From assembly GCA_964398915.1 (NCBI GenBank), contig CAYNOR010000007.1, positions 1-64,000 on the forward strand: 64,000 nt of DNA, given 5' to 3'. The notes beneath the pieces were generated by a model. It did not search any database. It saw nothing but the letters and a program-made list of their open reading frames with translations, and was not told the origin of the DNA. Positions within the stretch are counted from its first letter, which is position 1; each line of letters begins with the position of its first letter. The stretch is from Tichowtungia sp964398915 (GTDB taxonomy: Bacteria > Verrucomicrobiota > Kiritimatiellia > Kiritimatiellales > Tichowtungiaceae). Below, piece after piece: positions 63,920 to 64,000 of this stretch. The position numbers and the translations under genes are program-made.

Positions 63920-64000
63920 TGAACCTTTTTGAAATAGTCATATTAATAGGCTTAATCGGGAATACAGCATTAGGATTGTTCATTCTGTTATCCAACCCTC
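63919..64000 (+). CDS. Membrane protein, start only
   Basis: The frame starts with ATG overlapping the ketosynthase stop codon and runs off the window: 27 codons. They encode a hydrophobic helix, NLFEIVILIGLIGNTALGLF, ending SNP. It resembles the first helix of seven-helix sensor domains in some histidine kinases, but too little is present to decide. Confidence 0.55.
   Translation, partial: MNLFEIVILIGLIGNTALGLFILLSNP

Overview
The window is a chromosomal stretch of moderately high G+C from a Gram-negative bacterium with an outer membrane (TonB-dependent receptor, FadL-type porin, RND efflux systems, lipoproteins). A PEP-CTERM protein, several URO-D-superfamily proteins in a sugar locus, single-chain glycyl-tRNA synthetase, dispersed 'ECGGKR'-type repeats and abundant short palindromes all suggest the PVC group, most likely Kiritimatiellota or a close verrucomicrobial relative. 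That assignment is an inference; no rRNA gene is present.

Layout. 1-475: decayed IS1380-like transposase. 475-6993 (minus): a nucleotide-precursor operon, carA > LapA-like > guaA > GxxExxY protein > carB, with the GxxExxY gene bounded by an 11-bp inverted repeat. 7184-12144: HAD-like protein, a degenerate NtrC-type regulator, mazG, a LuxR-type response regulator and a secreted ankyrin protein. 12223-15452: pyrK-pyrD and two exported proteins of unknown role, translationally coupled. 15600-19121 (minus): rplT, rpmI, cysE, TonB receptor; then ilvD (plus). 21151-21299: a 149-bp element with 29-bp inverted ends. 21328-27277: a sugar locus (isomerase-like protein, two URO-D-family proteins, RhaT-like transporter, divergent AraC regulator). 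27884-28260: tRNA-Arg followed by two tandem 153-bp units carrying pieces of the tRNA 3' end. 28310-31159: a large secreted protein. 31294-35130: potABCD polyamine importer. 35131-36740: repeats and a PEP-CTERM protein. 36859-39220: a small islet (higBA plus two unknown coupled genes) bracketed by a 70-bp duplication of the glyS 3' end. 39150-40673: glyS. 41121-47369: TetR regulator, RND adaptor and an RND pump fused in frame to its outer-membrane channel. 48118-54527: rdgB, tRNA-Leu, a Cys-rich exported protein and a CusCBA/CzcCBA-type metal efflux operon. 54625-62372: tatD, an SH3 protein, a Cas4/RecB-like nuclease, an MBL hydrolase, pckG, a receiver-histidine kinase and a FadL-like porin. 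62687-64000: an AT-richer segment with an atypical ketosynthase and the start of a membrane protein.

The strongest candidates for something undescribed are the glyS islet with its two-gene unknown module, the iterated palindrome TTCCA-N5-TGGAA (ten copies in 64 kb), the tRNA-Arg T-loop-split repeats, the inverted-repeat-bounded GxxExxY cassette and the RND-channel fusion. All statements come from reading the sequence and from general knowledge of protein families; no database search was run.
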